A stretch of DNA of 64,000 bases from Spinellus fusiger (GCA_025094145.1 JALLLS010000016.1:124001-188000); one strand, 5' to 3'. Shown: positions 26,791 to 40,700, counted from the stretch's first letter. Numbers and translations are program-made. Notes: generated by a model from the letters alone, not told the origin.

Positions 26791-29775
26791 TATTTTATTG
26801 TAGTATCATCATCATTCTATTTACTTATTTATGGAATAGCTTGTGTTTATATCTTAAGAATTCATCAAACTAGAACACTGTCAAGATAAAGTATAGACAT
26901 AAAAGGACATTTATGCTTTCAAAGTCCACCGCTTGCTCCCTGTCACTTTAAGTGCAGGCAGTAGTAGTGAGAAGAATAAGTATCGAACCTAAACTAAATA
27001 GAACATGCAATCATAAAATAGACATACTATTATATACTATTACATACTATTACATACATTATTCTCAGTGCATGTACTCTTTCTCTAAGCCTACCATTTC
27101 TATCTATAAGCTCTATAAGCTCATTTCTTCTTGTTTTTGTTAAAATAAAATAGAATAAAATAACACTAACGGATTCTTAACAGTATTTTTCTTACCCACC
27201 ACCTTATGATCAAACCCGGCGAAACCTTTACATTTTGCATATTTCCCTAAAATATTATGGTGGATAACAGTTCAAATTCTAGCTTATCTTTCTCTTTTAC
27301 GTATTCCTGAAACCTATTTCCATAATAATATACAAAAGACTTGCCCAATGACTGAGAAGGATGTCTATTCATCTTTCATTTGGTATTCTTCCACAGGTTA
27401 CCAACAAAAAGTAGTACATAAACCTAAATAGATAAAGTAATACCATCTCAATACAGTGATACGATAGAACACCAGCTTACATTCCTTCCATGATGTAATT
27501 TACCACACTTGATAAAACAGTACAACATTTAATTAATATACTTTATGATGATAATCAACAACAAATAGAAAGATCAAAATGGATCTGGTGTGTGTATCCA
27601 TTAACATTCATATTGGTAGTAACATTCATATTAACAGTAATTGTAGTAGTGAAAGCTTATAATGAATGAACAGAGCATATGTAATTTGCCTCATGTGTCC
27701 TACCGTGCATGATAAAACTGTTCTTAGTGGTCATTAATGTTACGACGATTGTTATCACTTGGAACACTCTTTCCCAATTTGACAAGAGTGGTTTTTCATT
27801 TATACAGGATCTGAGAGAGAATAAGAAGGATAGTTCATTATTATTCCATAAGGACCCAATAAGAAGGAGTCCAAGTGGTAGCTGGCAAACCAGTTAAGAA
27901 GTGTACATTCTTTCAAAACAGTCCATTTTGGCTGAAGGTGGGTGATACTAAGAGTTTTGACAATCAGAATAGAGTACAGAAACGATACAGGTTTTTTATT
28001 TTTATTTTTATTTTTAAAGATACAAATCATAAGAGATCTACAAATCAACTCAGTTTTTAATTATTATCTTATTTATAAAGTATTATTCTTTCCATAAAGG
28101 TAGAAACAAAGCAGAATGAGAACACCACCCTGTCATTATTTACAAAGAGATTTCTTTTCTTTTTACATCATAAAGAACAAAAGGTGCAGACAAAGCAGAT
28201 ACAATGAAGAATGTATTAAGAGCACCACACATATACTAAGAGTGCACCTGAAATTCAGAAATAACAGAAACTAAAAGGCATAGAACAAAGGAAACTCTTG
28301 GGCTAAGCTGAACCTAATATTGCCTACTGCATGAGAAAAGCCTTCTAATAGAATGTAATATCATTGATAATGTATTGTTCACCAGCCATGTGTCTTTTAC
28401 CATGGACAGAAAAGTACCCTACATCCCTCTCTTTTTTGACTTACGATTACCCTGAATTAGGTTTTTGTGTCTCCCAAATGATTACACAACTAAAGAAATA
28501 AAGAGAATAGACTATTTCATTCTTTCTATTGCATGTGGAAATCAACCGTAACTGTTTCATTTCTACCGTGCACCCTTCTTCTTCTGACATGAGAGTGTCA
28601 TGGAATAGAATGGAGAAAAACAAAAAAAGGAATAAGCAGGTAAAGGAGCTGTATTTTTCCTTTGTATTTCCTGCATATAAGATAGATTACCTTTATTTTA
28701 TTTATAAAAAAGAAAAAGAAAAGAAAAGAAACACCTACCAACTCACCTACTTGTTGTTGATCCCAAGTGACGTGATGAGCAATAAATTAGATAAATAAAT
28801 AACATTCAATACTTATTACTATTATAATTATAATTATCAATAACAGATCATTCGATGAATAAGTGCAGTCTATTCCTGACATTAACCACTTTTGTATGAG
28901 CGCATTACCTTAGCTTTCTTAATGTTTGTTATTTATTCTTTCCCTACTCCCTCTAATTCTCCCTTACTTTCAAGTCACCACCCCCTTTTATTTCCCTCTG
29001 TCCCATGCAATGTTTTATACACACATAGGTCATCTTACCAAACCAACTATGAATATATATATATAACACTAACTTTTATTGTCCATTATTTATAGACTAA
29101 AGCTTTCTTATGATGATAGGATTCTGTCTGTGCAACACCTTTTTACTGGACAGAGTAACTTTGTCTTTGTGCAATGTACATAAATGTATGGCCTATTTAT
29201 GTGGGGAAGCAATAAGGAGAATCCTAAAGAGGGTCATTGTGGTATATATATTATTTACACAATTTACACTATCTACACTATGTACACTATCTATAAAAGG
29301 GTCATTGGAGTCTTGAGGATTCTATAGGAAGATCACTCTCATCCTTATAAGAGACATTGGATTATGAAAAAGCTAAATCAGGTGGTAGAGAATAAAAAGG
29401 CAATGAGGACACTACGCATTAATAAACAGTCCTACTTCATTTTATTAATGTGAGCTAAAAAAGATAGTGATATTAACAACAACAACAACAACAACAAAAG
29501 AAGAAGAAAGGGGAAAAGAGAGCAAGATATGAAAAAGAACAGGGTGTTTTCAAGTTGACTATTTCGTACTTTGACAAGGATAGGAAAAGAAAGGTGCTAT
29601 AGAAGAGGGTGTATATACAAATATGTGATAGAATGCATAAGTCGACTGTGGAAATCAGCTTGCATGCATTGAGATAGACCCACGTATGGAAATATATATG
29701 TGTGCTGTTGTTGTACTTGCATGTGTTGGCTGATAACTTTGTATGTGGAATATGTTTGGCCTGTAAACTGTAAAC
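26791..29775. other. Gene-poor A+T-rich stretch
   Basis: No gene recognised. The sequence has many short frames, a (ttttta)n run at 27992-28017 and a (caa)n run near 29475. Some patches (27700-27960, 29110-29440) have less biased composition and may be old transposon debris, but no domain could be read. Confidence 0.45.
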
Positions 29776-30000
29776 TTAGGCAGGTTGAGATGATACGTAA
29801 ATCCCGAGACACCATTCTGGTTCTGAGACACCAATGCCATAGTAGTGTTCATTTTGTTCGTCTGTATATTTCTCATCTTCATGAGAACCATTGACCTTGT
29901 AAGTGTCTGAGCATTTCTCGTCGTCTTCTTTATGACTATTGGCCATGTAAATAAAAGCCTTGAGAAAGACAAGGAAGAGGATAATCACTTGGACAGGCAT
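29776..30000 (-). CDS. Candidate small membrane protein, 74 residues
   Basis: Single frame from an ATG at 30000 to TAA at 29776. Residues 3-19 form a hydrophobic segment (VQVIILFLVFLKAFIYM) followed by a highly charged Glu/Asp/Lys tail (HKEDDEKCSD) and a short neutral end. The DNA just upstream of the ATG is strongly pyrimidine-rich, like the leaders of the recognised genes. This makes a real microprotein plausible. No family recognised; an intron-containing larger gene cannot be excluded. Confidence 0.35.
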   Translation of the reverse strand: MPVQVIILFLVFLKAFIYMANSHKEDDEKCSDTYKVNGSHEDEKYTDEQNEHYYGIGVSEPEWCLGIYVSSQPA

Positions 30001-30235
30001 TGTGAATAGAATTAAAAGATAGAGAAAGAGAAGGAGGAGGAAAAGAAAAGGTGGTTTGTAGATATTTATCATTTTTATTTTACAGTTACTTTTATAATCA
30101 CAATTTAATTTAAGGTTTCCACCAAGAGCATAAGCCAAAAGTGACAGACCCACGAGTCAGCCAGAAACTACTAATAATAAAATAGCATGAAGATAATATA
30201 TAGCATCCCATACTACTACTACTAATAATGAGAAT

Positions 30236-30398
30236 GAGAATAGTATAATATAATAATAATAATATAATAATAATAATAATAATAGTAATAGTAATAGTAA
30301 TAATAATAATAGTAATAATAGTAATAGTAATAATAATAATAGTAATAATAGTAATAGTAATAATAATAATAGTAATAATAATAATAATAATAGTAATA

Positions 30399-30461
<63 letters not shown>

Positions 30462-30530
30462 TAATATAATATAGTATAATATAATATAATATAGTATAAT
30501 ATAAATATAGTATAATATAAATATATAAAT
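30236..30530. repeat. Long (TAA)n / (TAATAG)n microsatellite with (TATAA)n tail
   Basis: About 295 bp made almost wholly of taa/tag trinucleotides grading into tataa units. It lies downstream of MGM101. Confidence 0.95.
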
Positions 30531-30692
30531 AAAAAGTGCAGGTGTCGTTTATTGTAAAATATAGTTGCTGAAGCCACTCTTGCCTTTTAGCTTATTCTAA
30601 TAGGCATGATTTCTTTAGCAGTGACATTTGGTTTGCTTACAAGCTTAAGCTGTAGACTCTTTATAGGGATAGTCTATAGCCACGGTGTTGAG

Positions 30693-31985
30693 TCAGAACG
30701 CATTCTCTTTATAAATACCAAACAACAGCTTACCAATGCTTTCGCCCTTCTTTTTCCAAAGCTTCTTCTTCTTTTTAGTGGCTACATGCTCGGCCCAAAC
30801 TTCAACACAGTTTTCCCTTTTGTATTTACGAATAAATACGGGGTCCCTATTTTTTGTTATCCAGTAGGTGAGTGTGGAGCCACTACATAGGACAGTAGCA
30901 GGGCTAGCAAGTCAAGAGACAAACTTTATTACCATAATTCCGAAGCAATTCCTAGATCCTTACAACATCGCATTAATGCGTTGCTCTTGCACCCCTCAGA
31001 TGCAGTGGGAAGACCGGAAATATCAAAGAAATCCTGTTCACCTCTTGCTTGAGACACAAACCTAGTCCATCTTATTAAGAACATCGCTTCTTTGATGCTG
31101 TCTCTTTCCTGTTTACCTTCCATGACAAATGAGAGCATATTCACGTGATACATTCTTTGGTGAAATAGAGTGTTCACTACGAGGAGCCAAACCCCATCCT
31201 ATACATACACAAAAATCCCATGGCTATGTCAATGGCCCCATACACAGGAGAATTCTCTCTTGATATTTTAATCCTTACCTCCTGGGCCAAATGCCGTGTT
31301 AAGAATACGACGGTATTTGATCTCGGGAAGATAGAGCAGGCCATCTAAGAAAATAAAAGTAAACACCACTAGTCCACCTACTGTGTAATCTATATCTACA
31401 TTTATATATTACAGAAAGGGGGTCCTACCTGGCTTCACCTCAATGTCCTTTGTATCAATAGGCTGCATTAGCATTTTAGCTACTTCATTTGTAAAGGGTT
31501 GTGTGGATAATCCATGGAAAGAAGTAGACCAGTTGCGTGAGTTTTCGTCATCAAACTCCTCCAAGGAACGGTCAAAAGTATCAGCAGTTGGAAAGTAGGA
31601 TGTTTGAGCGCCATTTATGCTTGTTGCTGTTGTTGTTGCTGTTGCTGTAGTAGGGGATGAAGAGGATGTGGGTGTTGGTTTATATTCTTTCACTTCTTTT
31701 TCTACTATTTCCTCTTTCTGTACTGCAGGTGTAGAAGTACTGCGCACATAGGTTGGCTTTGGTCTTTCTGTACGGAATTTATCTATCTTACTGGAATAGA
31801 CTTGGACATCACTGCTTTTACCCACTCTGACTTCCCGTGTAGTAGAGACAGTACGGGCAAGAGACTATACAATAGTTCAAGATTATTAACCCAGCCCAGT
31901 GCTGCCCATAGAAAATTACTGGAAGCAGCCGAGATGACAAGCCTGTTCTTTTTAGACTGGCCGAGAAGTGTGTCAGGGTAAACAT
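30693..31985 (-). CDS. MGM101: Mitochondrial genome maintenance protein Mgm101
   Basis: Mitochondrial nucleoid ssDNA-annealing recombinase (Rad52-like) needed for mtDNA repair and maintenance. ATG at 31985 starts [20 protein letters not shown]; across intron 1 it continues [12 protein letters not shown], a basic Ser/Arg-rich targeting presequence. A low-complexity Thr/Ser linker precedes the conserved core: [40 protein letters not shown], then ARGEQDFF and the signature [19 protein letters not shown]. The last exon begins near 30841 ([20 protein letters not shown]) and has a Lys-rich motif ([13 protein letters not shown]), ending TGA at 30693. Five short introns join in frame. Length and motif order match the fungal family, and it looks intact. 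Confidence 0.93.
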
Positions 31986-34289
31986 GGAGCAATAACGGGT
32001 TTCCACTAAAAAAAAATTACAAGGTGAGACGACAGTTACTGCGCTTAGTGCTAACCGGTAGTAACAGAGAATGGGATATGTGACTTGCTATCTAAGCCTC
32101 GTAGAAAGAGCATTCCTATAACTCTGGGTTGTTGTAGTGTGATAAAGTGGATCTGCCCAAGACAATAGCCTCCACTCAATGCTTTATTGTATTGAACTTG
32201 TCAAGGCAATAATAATGATAATAATGATAACAATGATAAACAGAAACATATCAACATTATATTAACTACAAATTCATAATAATAAAATCATAATAATAAA
32301 ACAGTATTCATAAGGAAGCTCATCTACAGCAAAAATACTGAAAAAAAAATTAAGTCAACACTGGAAGAAAGAGAAAAAAAAAGGGGGGGACTATTTTATA
32401 ATGAATGCCTTTTCCCTTGTAATTTGTCCTTGCAATTGTCCTTTTAAAAAACCATATGTATTTCTTATATTATATTTTATATTTATTAACTAAAGTTACC
32501 AAGGAAACATATTCCATTGGCACTGGATAGTCTCCATGCTTCTTATTTGTCTTGAAGTGTATCTTCAACACTGCAATAGCTTGTTGAAAAGAGTCTCTCC
32601 AATGAACACGTCTACACACCCAAAGATTTTTCTGGCTTTTAGGCGGTGATATCTCCTTCCTTTTACGTCTAAATATTCATTGCCTTTTATGGAACTGTGT
32701 TTAAAATCAAAAGGTTTGCAAGTATCTAAATAATTGTTTCCTTTTGTGGATACCTCAATATCAAATTGTATTATCAGTAAAATATATTGTTTATGAATAA
32801 AATTATTGATGGATAAAATTGTTTATTATAATAGTATTGTCGTAAAGACATTTTCTATAATTGGAACTATAACCCTTTTTGGAAATACCAACTCCTACTA
32901 CTAAACTGAGAAGGGGATGCCATTGAATACTAAGGAATGATGATAGTTTATAGTATTCAATAACACACCCCTGAAGCTAAATACTAGTGGTAGAAAAGTA
33001 TAAAAGACACAATTTTATGAAATAATAAACATCAGTTTAACTACCTGTTAAATGACCGAATTTCCTTTGGACTAACAAGCCATTGACGACAGTATAGATA
33101 ATAATACTGTAGCTAATACTATATTGTTGCTATAGCTACTGCTGTTCTAGGCGTATTCCTTCATAGCAATAGAATCCACAACCTAAAAGCCTTGTGCTTT
33201 ATCCTTGGGAGATAGATAAATATGCTCAGGAGTATACCCTAGACACCCTAGACACCTTAGACAGTATAGAAAGAAGACCACCTGAGACTGACTTGAGAAA
33301 GAGTCTTAACTTATCTAATAACAGAAGAGTGTATTAGTAATAGTTCAATCAAGAGAGATCATATGCTTACCTTGTACTTAATGCCTGTCTTTAGAATAAT
33401 AAGCCATATGTTATCTATTAGAAGAAGAGTCAATACTATGTCCTGTGGGTTGTAATGAGCTCAAGCCCAGATGAAGACACTACTTACCTTTTTATCTCAA
33501 GAATGGTCTTTGGTGGTGTCTATCACCTCCTTCTATTGTTTTTCTTTGTTAATAATGGCATATTACCTTGCTTATTTATGCTCATATTGACGAGTACTTA
33601 AATATTAAGTTGTATAGACAGTGTTGGAAATAACAAAAGGAGGGGATTATCAAAACAGATAATGGTTTTTCTTTCTCTATTCTGATGTATTACACTTTAG
33701 CCTCTTCTTTCCTACAATCAAGTCAAACAATCCACACTCTATTCGTCTTAGGTCTAAAGGACAGTATTAGAAATAATATCTTGTTTTCACTAAGTACTAT
33801 TGTTAATACCAGTTACAATGAGATAGTTGTTGAAGTGATTATGACTATTGAGTCCATGTTTATACTAGTTTGCTATTTCTTTCTTTCTTTTACTATGAAT
33901 TTAATGAGATGTTATTATCGTATAGCTTTGATCCTTATAGCTTAAAAATATATAAAAGTAGTCTCAAAATCCATACTATGCAACCTTGTAAAAATGTATC
34001 CTTTATTCTGTAATAAAGGGCATTAAAGTTATCAACAGGACCACTAAAGAGATGAATTGGTAGTAGTTCGGTCTCTAGAAGAGACAAAAAAATAGAGGTT
34101 TGGATACAAAGGCTGGTCTAGGGAAATCAAAGAGGATACATGAACAGGGACACAACATACAATTTGAGCATAATGGGTAACTAGGCAACTGTTCTTTAAG
34201 CAATTCTTTTTCTTTCTAAAATGTTGTTGTAGTCTGTATTACTTTGGTGGTTCTGATTAAGCAAATGACTTGTGAAATTTCGTTTTGTT
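31986..34289. other. Gene-poor stretch
   Basis: MGM101 upstream region followed by about 2 kb without a recognisable gene. It contains aataatgat microsatellites near 32210-32300, poly-A/poly-G near 32338-32390, and an 86-codon frame at 33685-33945 of hydrophobic composition that I do not trust. Confidence 0.45.
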
Positions 34290-34299
34290 CTCTTCTGTT

Positions 34300-34312
34300 C
34301 GGATATAAATAC
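34300..34312 (+). promoter_or_regulatory. TATA-like box upstream of the Fanzor-like fragment
   Basis: The word gatataaatac is followed by a pyrimidine-rich segment (to about 34370), the arrangement seen before other genes here. It could drive a transcript across the fragment at 34480-34990. Evidence is by eye only. Confidence 0.25.
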
Positions 34313-34479
34313 CTGCCAACCACACTGTCTGTTGTTCTTCATAACTTCTACCCTGTTTAACTTGTTTGCCCTTGTCTGGCATATAAACTAACAGTTGTGA
34401 TCTGGTGAGTGTCTGTGTATGTTTATTATGTCTGACATGTTAGTCAGTTTCTATTGTATATTTTTTTTACTATAGTAAA

Positions 34480-34990
34480 CCCAGTGAATCCGTTACAAAG
34501 GCAAGAAGGTGCCAGTGCAAGGGTAATACGACACACACCTAGATTACGTTGATAGATCTTGAACTCATTATTTTTACTGTTTTATTAGTGAAAAGGGATA
34601 TTGGAACCTAAAAAGATTGGAGTATGATCCTACCAAACTGCCTGTAATTGCTTATGGCACAGGAATAAAAGTAAAAGATGCTGTCAAATTTAAAGGCCAT
34701 CGTGTTGGTTTGACAAGAATTTTATATCAATCACTGAAAAAGAGACAAAAAGATGGTGATCTTCTTCTGGTTGATGTCGATGAGTTCTTTGCATCGAGGG
34801 TAAGCATGATTGACCTCTTACCCAATATGAAAGGCTCTTCTAACAGTTTTCTTTTTTCTTTTTTATTCTCAAGATCTGCCACACTTATAACACAAATATC
34901 CTCACTGAGGTATTAGTGAATTTCAACGATATCCGCGCTTGCCAAAGTTGCGGAATTGTTTATAACAGAGATGTGAATGCATCAAAGGGT
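34480..34990 (+). pseudogene. Fanzor/TnpB-like RuvC nuclease C-terminal remnant
   Basis: Three exon-like blocks joined by gt-ag signals read VPVQGEKGYWNLKRLEYD, then KLPVIAYGTGIKVKDAVKFK, HRVGLTRILYQSLKKRQ, LLLVDVDEFFASR, and after an intron (34801-34873) ICHTYNTN ... ACQSCG ... YNRDVNASKG. This follows the C-terminal order of eukaryotic TnpB relatives (Fanzor): PVxAYG block, DE(F/Y)xxS glutamate of RuvC-II, zinc ribbon, and RDVNAxxN RuvC-III Asp. One zinc cysteine is replaced (CHTY instead of CxxC). The upstream frame has stops and the N-terminal two-thirds are absent, so it is a truncated copy. Family call is from motif memory without alignment. Confidence 0.65.
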
Positions 34991-35345
34991 ATCTATACAG
35001 TCACATAAGAATAGATATTCTTTGATGCATTCATATCATATATCGCCACATCGAAAGTGGTTTCCTTCGGGATTCAGATATCTACAGGTAAATTTACATA
35101 ATAATCTTTATTTAAGAACTAACATGAATACATAATTTATTTTTGCTCCTTTTCAAATCTATGTCATTTCTAAACAATTGTATTTCGACTATTTCCTTTT
35201 ATATCCTAAAGACCTCCTGGTGTGTAAAAGGAGTGATTTATAACCTTGAAGAAACCAAGTCACACTATTTTACAAGGCATCTTGAACAGAGGGATTTAGC
35301 TCTTTCACTGTGCCTGTGCCTGTGTATGCAAACATACCTGCAACT

Positions 35346-37574
35346 ATGCTGTCTTTTGCTGCAAGACATGTTCCTGTGTACTCAAAGTACAGTTTTTTTC
35401 TATCTAGACCACCTCGTGCTGTAGCCAGATACTTCTCGGTCACAGGTAAAAAATATCAGAAAGACAAGAGTAGCAAAGAAAAAAGACACTAAAAGAGAGA
35501 GAGGGGGGGCGGTGTAGGTCGTTTATTTCAAGACACAGTGCCCTTGGACTCTGAAAGACACTCTTATCCTCGCTTTTCACTGACTCCCGAACAAGGCCGT
35601 TGGATCACTGTTAAAGAGCTCTCTCTATTGGATAGTCAACTGGTTAAAGGACAAAAGGACGAAACAACCACCATAACACTAGCGGGCAGAGTCCAATCCA
35701 AACGTGACTCAAGTGCCAAGCTAGTCTTTTACGACATTGTGCAGAATGGAGAAACAGTTCAGATAGTGGCTTCTCGGAGTCGCTATGAAGGAACACCCGA
35801 TGCATTTGCTCTTGCCAACCAAAGAATAGGTCGTGGTGATATTGTATGTAAGTTGTATTGGCGAAGGTTTCTCTTTCTTTTGCATGTGGATGTCTAGAAT
35901 CAACAACAACAACAAAAAAGTCAACTCAATGAGAAAGGGGATTTTGGATAGTATTTACGGGTATACCAGGAAAAACAAACCATGGCCAACTTGGTATATT
36001 TATAACAAAAGGCATGACCGTTCTTTCACCTTGCTTGAACTCTATTCCAAAGTCTGAATTAAAGGATCCAGTGAGTCCATCAGAGTGCCGTGAAGAAAGC
36101 TATTAACATATCCCAAAAAAAAAGGAAAGACGGTTTAGAGAAAGACATCTGGACATGTTGGTGAATCCCCGTGCCAGCTATATTCTACGCACTCGATCCA
36201 AGGTACTAGAAAAACATTCGTCTCTCTTGTTCCTCCTCTTATATTGGACGTATCTACTTTGTGCAATAGATTATCCAATTTATGCGTCGATTCTTTGATG
36301 AGCGTGATTTCATAGAGGTAGAGACACCAGTGCTTTCAGGGAAAGTGGGAGGTGCCAGTGCAAGACCCTTTGCTACTCATGCCCATGCATTATCAATGGA
36401 CATGCAGTTGCGTATTGCACCTGAATTGTATCTCAAGGTAAACATCTATAGGAAAGCTACTCTTTCTCTGCCTAATGTATATCCATAGCAATTAGTGATT
36501 GGTGGCATGGATCGTGTGTATGAGATTGGAAAACAGTTTAGAAATGAAGGCATTGATGCAGACCACAATCCTGAATTTACAACGTGCGAGTTTTATCAGG
36601 CCTATGGAAATCTTGAAAGCCTTATAAAAGACACAGAGACATTACTTTCAGGTAAGATATAAATCACTATCACTATCATTATTATTGTTATTATTATTAC
36701 TGCTACTGCTACTGTTAAAAGAAGAACTCATGATGGACATCTGCTACTAAGAAATGGTCGAAAGTATTCACCACAAGCGTATTGTGGATTTGCACGAAGG
36801 AGAGCCCATTTCATTCAACACACCTTTTAAGCGCATTGATGTAATGGACTGCTTGGAAGAGAAACTTGGATTTTCCTTGGCCCACCTTAATGAAGAGGGT
36901 AGGTTAATGCTGTATAGCTATACATTTAAGTGTAGGCAAATGCTAATAGGAAGAGTAGAAGAAGTCGACAAGTTATTAGCGGCTTGTCAACAGCACTCTA
37001 TCAAAATAACACAGCCCTATACTACAGCACGCATCTTGGATAAACTCATCTCTCACTGGGTTGAGCCTACTTGTATCCAACCTACTTTCCTATGCAACCA
37101 CCCAATTGCCCTGAGTCCTTTGGCAAAGTCAGATGTGGATGAAAAGGTAAGAATAAAGCAACACCCTCAGTCTGTAAAGGATGAACCCACCTGGCTATAG
37201 CCAAGATATAATAACACAGACTGTATATCTAGGGTCGTAGGATAGCCGTTCGTTTTGAACTGTTTATCAAGGGCAAGGAAATTGTGAATGCCTATGAAGA
37301 GTTGAATGACCCGGTGGAACAGAGAGTGCGCTTTGAACAACAAGTACGTGATCGTCATCAGGGTGATTTAGAAGCACCTCCTCCCGATCTGGACTTTTGC
37401 GATGCGCTAGAATATGGTCTTCCGCCTACAGCTGGTTGGGGGATGGGAATAGACCGAGTGGTTCAGATTCTGACGGGAGCAACACATATTCGAGAAGTAC
37501 TTGCCTTTCCTGTCATGCGTCCATTGCCGTCTGTTTCTCTAGATGCCCATGTTGTAGAAACAAATATTAAGTAG
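35346..37574 (+). CDS. MSK1: Mitochondrial lysyl-tRNA synthetase (class II)
   Basis: Charges mitochondrial tRNA-Lys. ATG at 35346 gives [20 protein letters not shown] and [12 protein letters not shown], an Arg/Ser-rich mitochondrial presequence; exon 1 ends near 35445 and exon 2 begins near 35533 ([15 protein letters not shown]). An N-terminal OB-fold ([20 protein letters not shown]) is followed by class II motifs: motif 1 [19 protein letters not shown], motif 2 [20 protein letters not shown] with [12 protein letters not shown], and motif 3 [15 protein letters not shown]. The lysine-pocket stretch [12 protein letters not shown] is present. At least six short introns. Stop at 37574. It is convergent with HRQ1, whose stop lies about 200 bp away. 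Intact by eye. Confidence 0.92.
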
Positions 37575-37775
37575 AAGGTCATCCACACTAAATGAAATGA
37601 AATATAAAAACAAAAACAAAAAACAAAAAACAATAATAATACATGATAGAATATAAAATAGAACAGACACGACCAATAACTGCAACAAGGGCAGATAGTT
37701 TATTAGTGCATGAGTAGAAAAGGTCATAGTGTACGAGGACATGGAGTCTTGTGGCTAATAAAGACACTATTGATC

Positions 37776-40700
37776 TTATTCTGTGTGTCTATCCTTGCCA
37801 ACAATGGCTTTTAGAATGATATGAGCACCTTTTTTTGAATGAAATAGGTTTCTTTCTGAACATGTCAAGAGATGGATGCCTAAAAGGTGCGGATACATAC
37901 AGGCACATACAGGCACATACAGGCACATACAGGCACATACATACACATGATAGAAAGTGAAAAAGGTGAGTACAGAGTTCAACACTAGTCATTCATCTCT
38001 CTTACATGTTGGACACCCAAGTTCACATGAACAATCCTCAACTCTTTTGATAGCTGCTTGTACAAAGGTATCAAAGTTATAATAGACCTTTTGTACAGTG
38101 GACTTTGATTGTGATTCATACAATATAATTCTATAGAATCAAACAGAATAAGGAAAATCGCATGGTTTGCCATTTATCACACACTACTTACTTTGTGGGT
38201 CTTTTCCTAGTAGCATATGGATTTTTGCACTCTGTTTTGAGTGTGTCTGCTGCAGAGAACAATACTTGAGGCAAACTGTTGCTCAGTGCATGGGCTGTTG
38301 AGGCAAGAGAAAGTGTCTCGAGTGAATAAACAAATGAATGGATAGGTGAATCAACAAAGGCATTACCTGTACTGTGAATAGCTGCCATTATATCTATCTC
38401 CAGTACGGCCAATTCATCAAGAGCTGGTGTTGGTACATCTACCCAAATAGCCATGACATCCATAAGAACAGGATCCATAAACACCTCCAATGTATCAATG
38501 ATCTTATTCTGTTTGTTAATCTTATGGTATCCAAACACCACTGTTTCCACTAAAATTCACTTGTGAGTACTGTCCTTTTTTCTTTTTTCCTTCACTTACC
38601 TTGTGCCTTTCCATAGGAAACTGTATTTCGTGTAGAGTGAACTGATGTGCTTTGTATAGCACTCATTGTATTGACATTGGTATAGTCCTGTTGACGTGTT
38701 GTCCAATCGACTTGTACAAGATGGACTTTTGCATAGCGCTGAACCACATTGCATTCATCCACCAAGTAGGTCAATCCCTGATGAATGAAAATAGCACCTA
38801 CAGCCCACATGTCAATCGATAGGCCTATGCTTCTTGATACAAACTTACCATTGTATATTTCAAAGGGTGCACGATGGGTCTCTACTTCCTCAATAATTAC
38901 ATTCCTCCTATCTGTCACATCCACCACAGCAAATGTTTCTTGTGTGATATTACGGAGCTGGATAAACTGGGAGGGATAAGGTCTGAACCGTGGATGGGGC
39001 CTATATAGCTTTTTTATTATTATTATTATTTTTATTTAAAAAAGTAAATAAGAAAGCAGATTGTATATTCAATGCACCTACGCTCTGGTCATTGCTGATA
39101 GACACAAGGCTTTCTTGACATATGGAGTGTAGTTTATCACCAAAGTATTCTTTATCGCGTGCAATGTCTATAGGTAATTCTTCTGCTGCACATTGCAAGT
39201 GACTTGCAAGTATTGCAAAGTCCTCAATGGGTAACTGAAGATCTTCTGCTTTCTTCTCAAAGAACTCGGAAGGATTATTCTATTATTCAGGTTAGAGATA
39301 AACCCATCATTATGGTCTATCAGTCCACTGCACTTGTGTATGTCTATATGCATGTTTGGAATACACTTTACCATATAGTATTGGTCAATAGGGTTGTCTT
39401 CTGCAATCACCATAGAAAGCGAGTCAGTGTGCTGTCTTCCTGCCCTTCCTGATTGCTGCCACTGGTACACGTTATTAGCCTACAGGGGATGTGATGTCTC
39501 CTTACCATGGCAGCAGCTGACCAAGGTACGCCTAACATGATAACAGCATCTACCATCATGCAGCCACACGGTATGGTGAATTAGCTCAAGGGTCCATGGT
39601 GTACCTCTCCCCAACGCCATGTTCCCCTTGTGTTATGATTACCTAATGAGCCGATATCAATGCCCAACTCTAATGCATTCGTGGCTATGACGCACAGTAA
39701 TTTCCCACAAAAGAGCTGTTTCTCAATGCGTCGTCGGTCGTGGGGTGTGTATCCTCCACGATACGACATGACCTTTTTCAGCTTCTCCTGACCATGATGT
39801 TGACCCTGACACTGTTTTTGCTCCACGTTGTCTCTCATTTGTTTCATTAGTAACTCACACGTTTTTCGTGTCTATAGAGTGTTGGACATCAGATTTAAAC
39901 TCGTACAGTTGGCACCTTTACCTTGCAAAACACAATAGTCCTAATGTCACAGGACAGAAAATATTCCAACATACTTGCACATTCTGTCACAGCACTTTTT
40001 CTGACTTGCTGTGGGGTGTTGGAGAGAAGAGGTGGGTTCCATAGAATGAACTGTTTATTTCCACAGGGGGAGCCATCCTGATCTATTCTCTGTACAGAGT
40101 CCACACCCAACAACTCCTTCATATGCTATTGATGATGATAATAGTGATAGTGATAGTGATAGTGATAGTGATAGTGATAGTGATAGTGATAGTGATAGTG
40201 ATAGTGATAGTGATAGTGATAGTGATAGTAATAGTAATAATAATAATAATAGGCATTTGTTATTACAATGACTGTGATCTCTTTGTAATGAACACCATTT
40301 CACTTGATTTACCTTTTCTGGATGTTTGATCGTTGCACTGCATGAAACAAATAAAACAGAGGTGTTTCCAAGGCGATCGCAGAGTCTTCTTAGCCGACGC
40401 AGAACCAAGGCTACATGGGCTCCTAGTGTGCCATGATAAACATGGATTTCTAACAAGGAGCTGAGATCTTATTCTATTCAACGACTTGTTGTTTACCATC
40501 AATGACACTATAACACAGCCCCACCAGAAACCCTTGCCAATAAGAGGCATTGGGTAAGATGGCATAATGCAACATGTCTGGGTTTGTAAATAGGACATCC
40601 ACCTCTTCACGAATCTTTCTGCGTTGATGCAAGGGTGTGTCACCATCAAAAGTAGCTGCCTAGCAACGTTAAATCTCATAAAAATAGAGAGTCACCTACA

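Noticed and set aside
30110..30577. 155-codon minus frame of Ile/Thr/Tyr repeats
   Set aside because: Translation of the (TAA)n microsatellite; not a protein.
40123..40456. Frames with long Ile-Val or Ser-Leu repeats
   Set aside because: Translations of the (GATAGT)n intron array in HRQ1.
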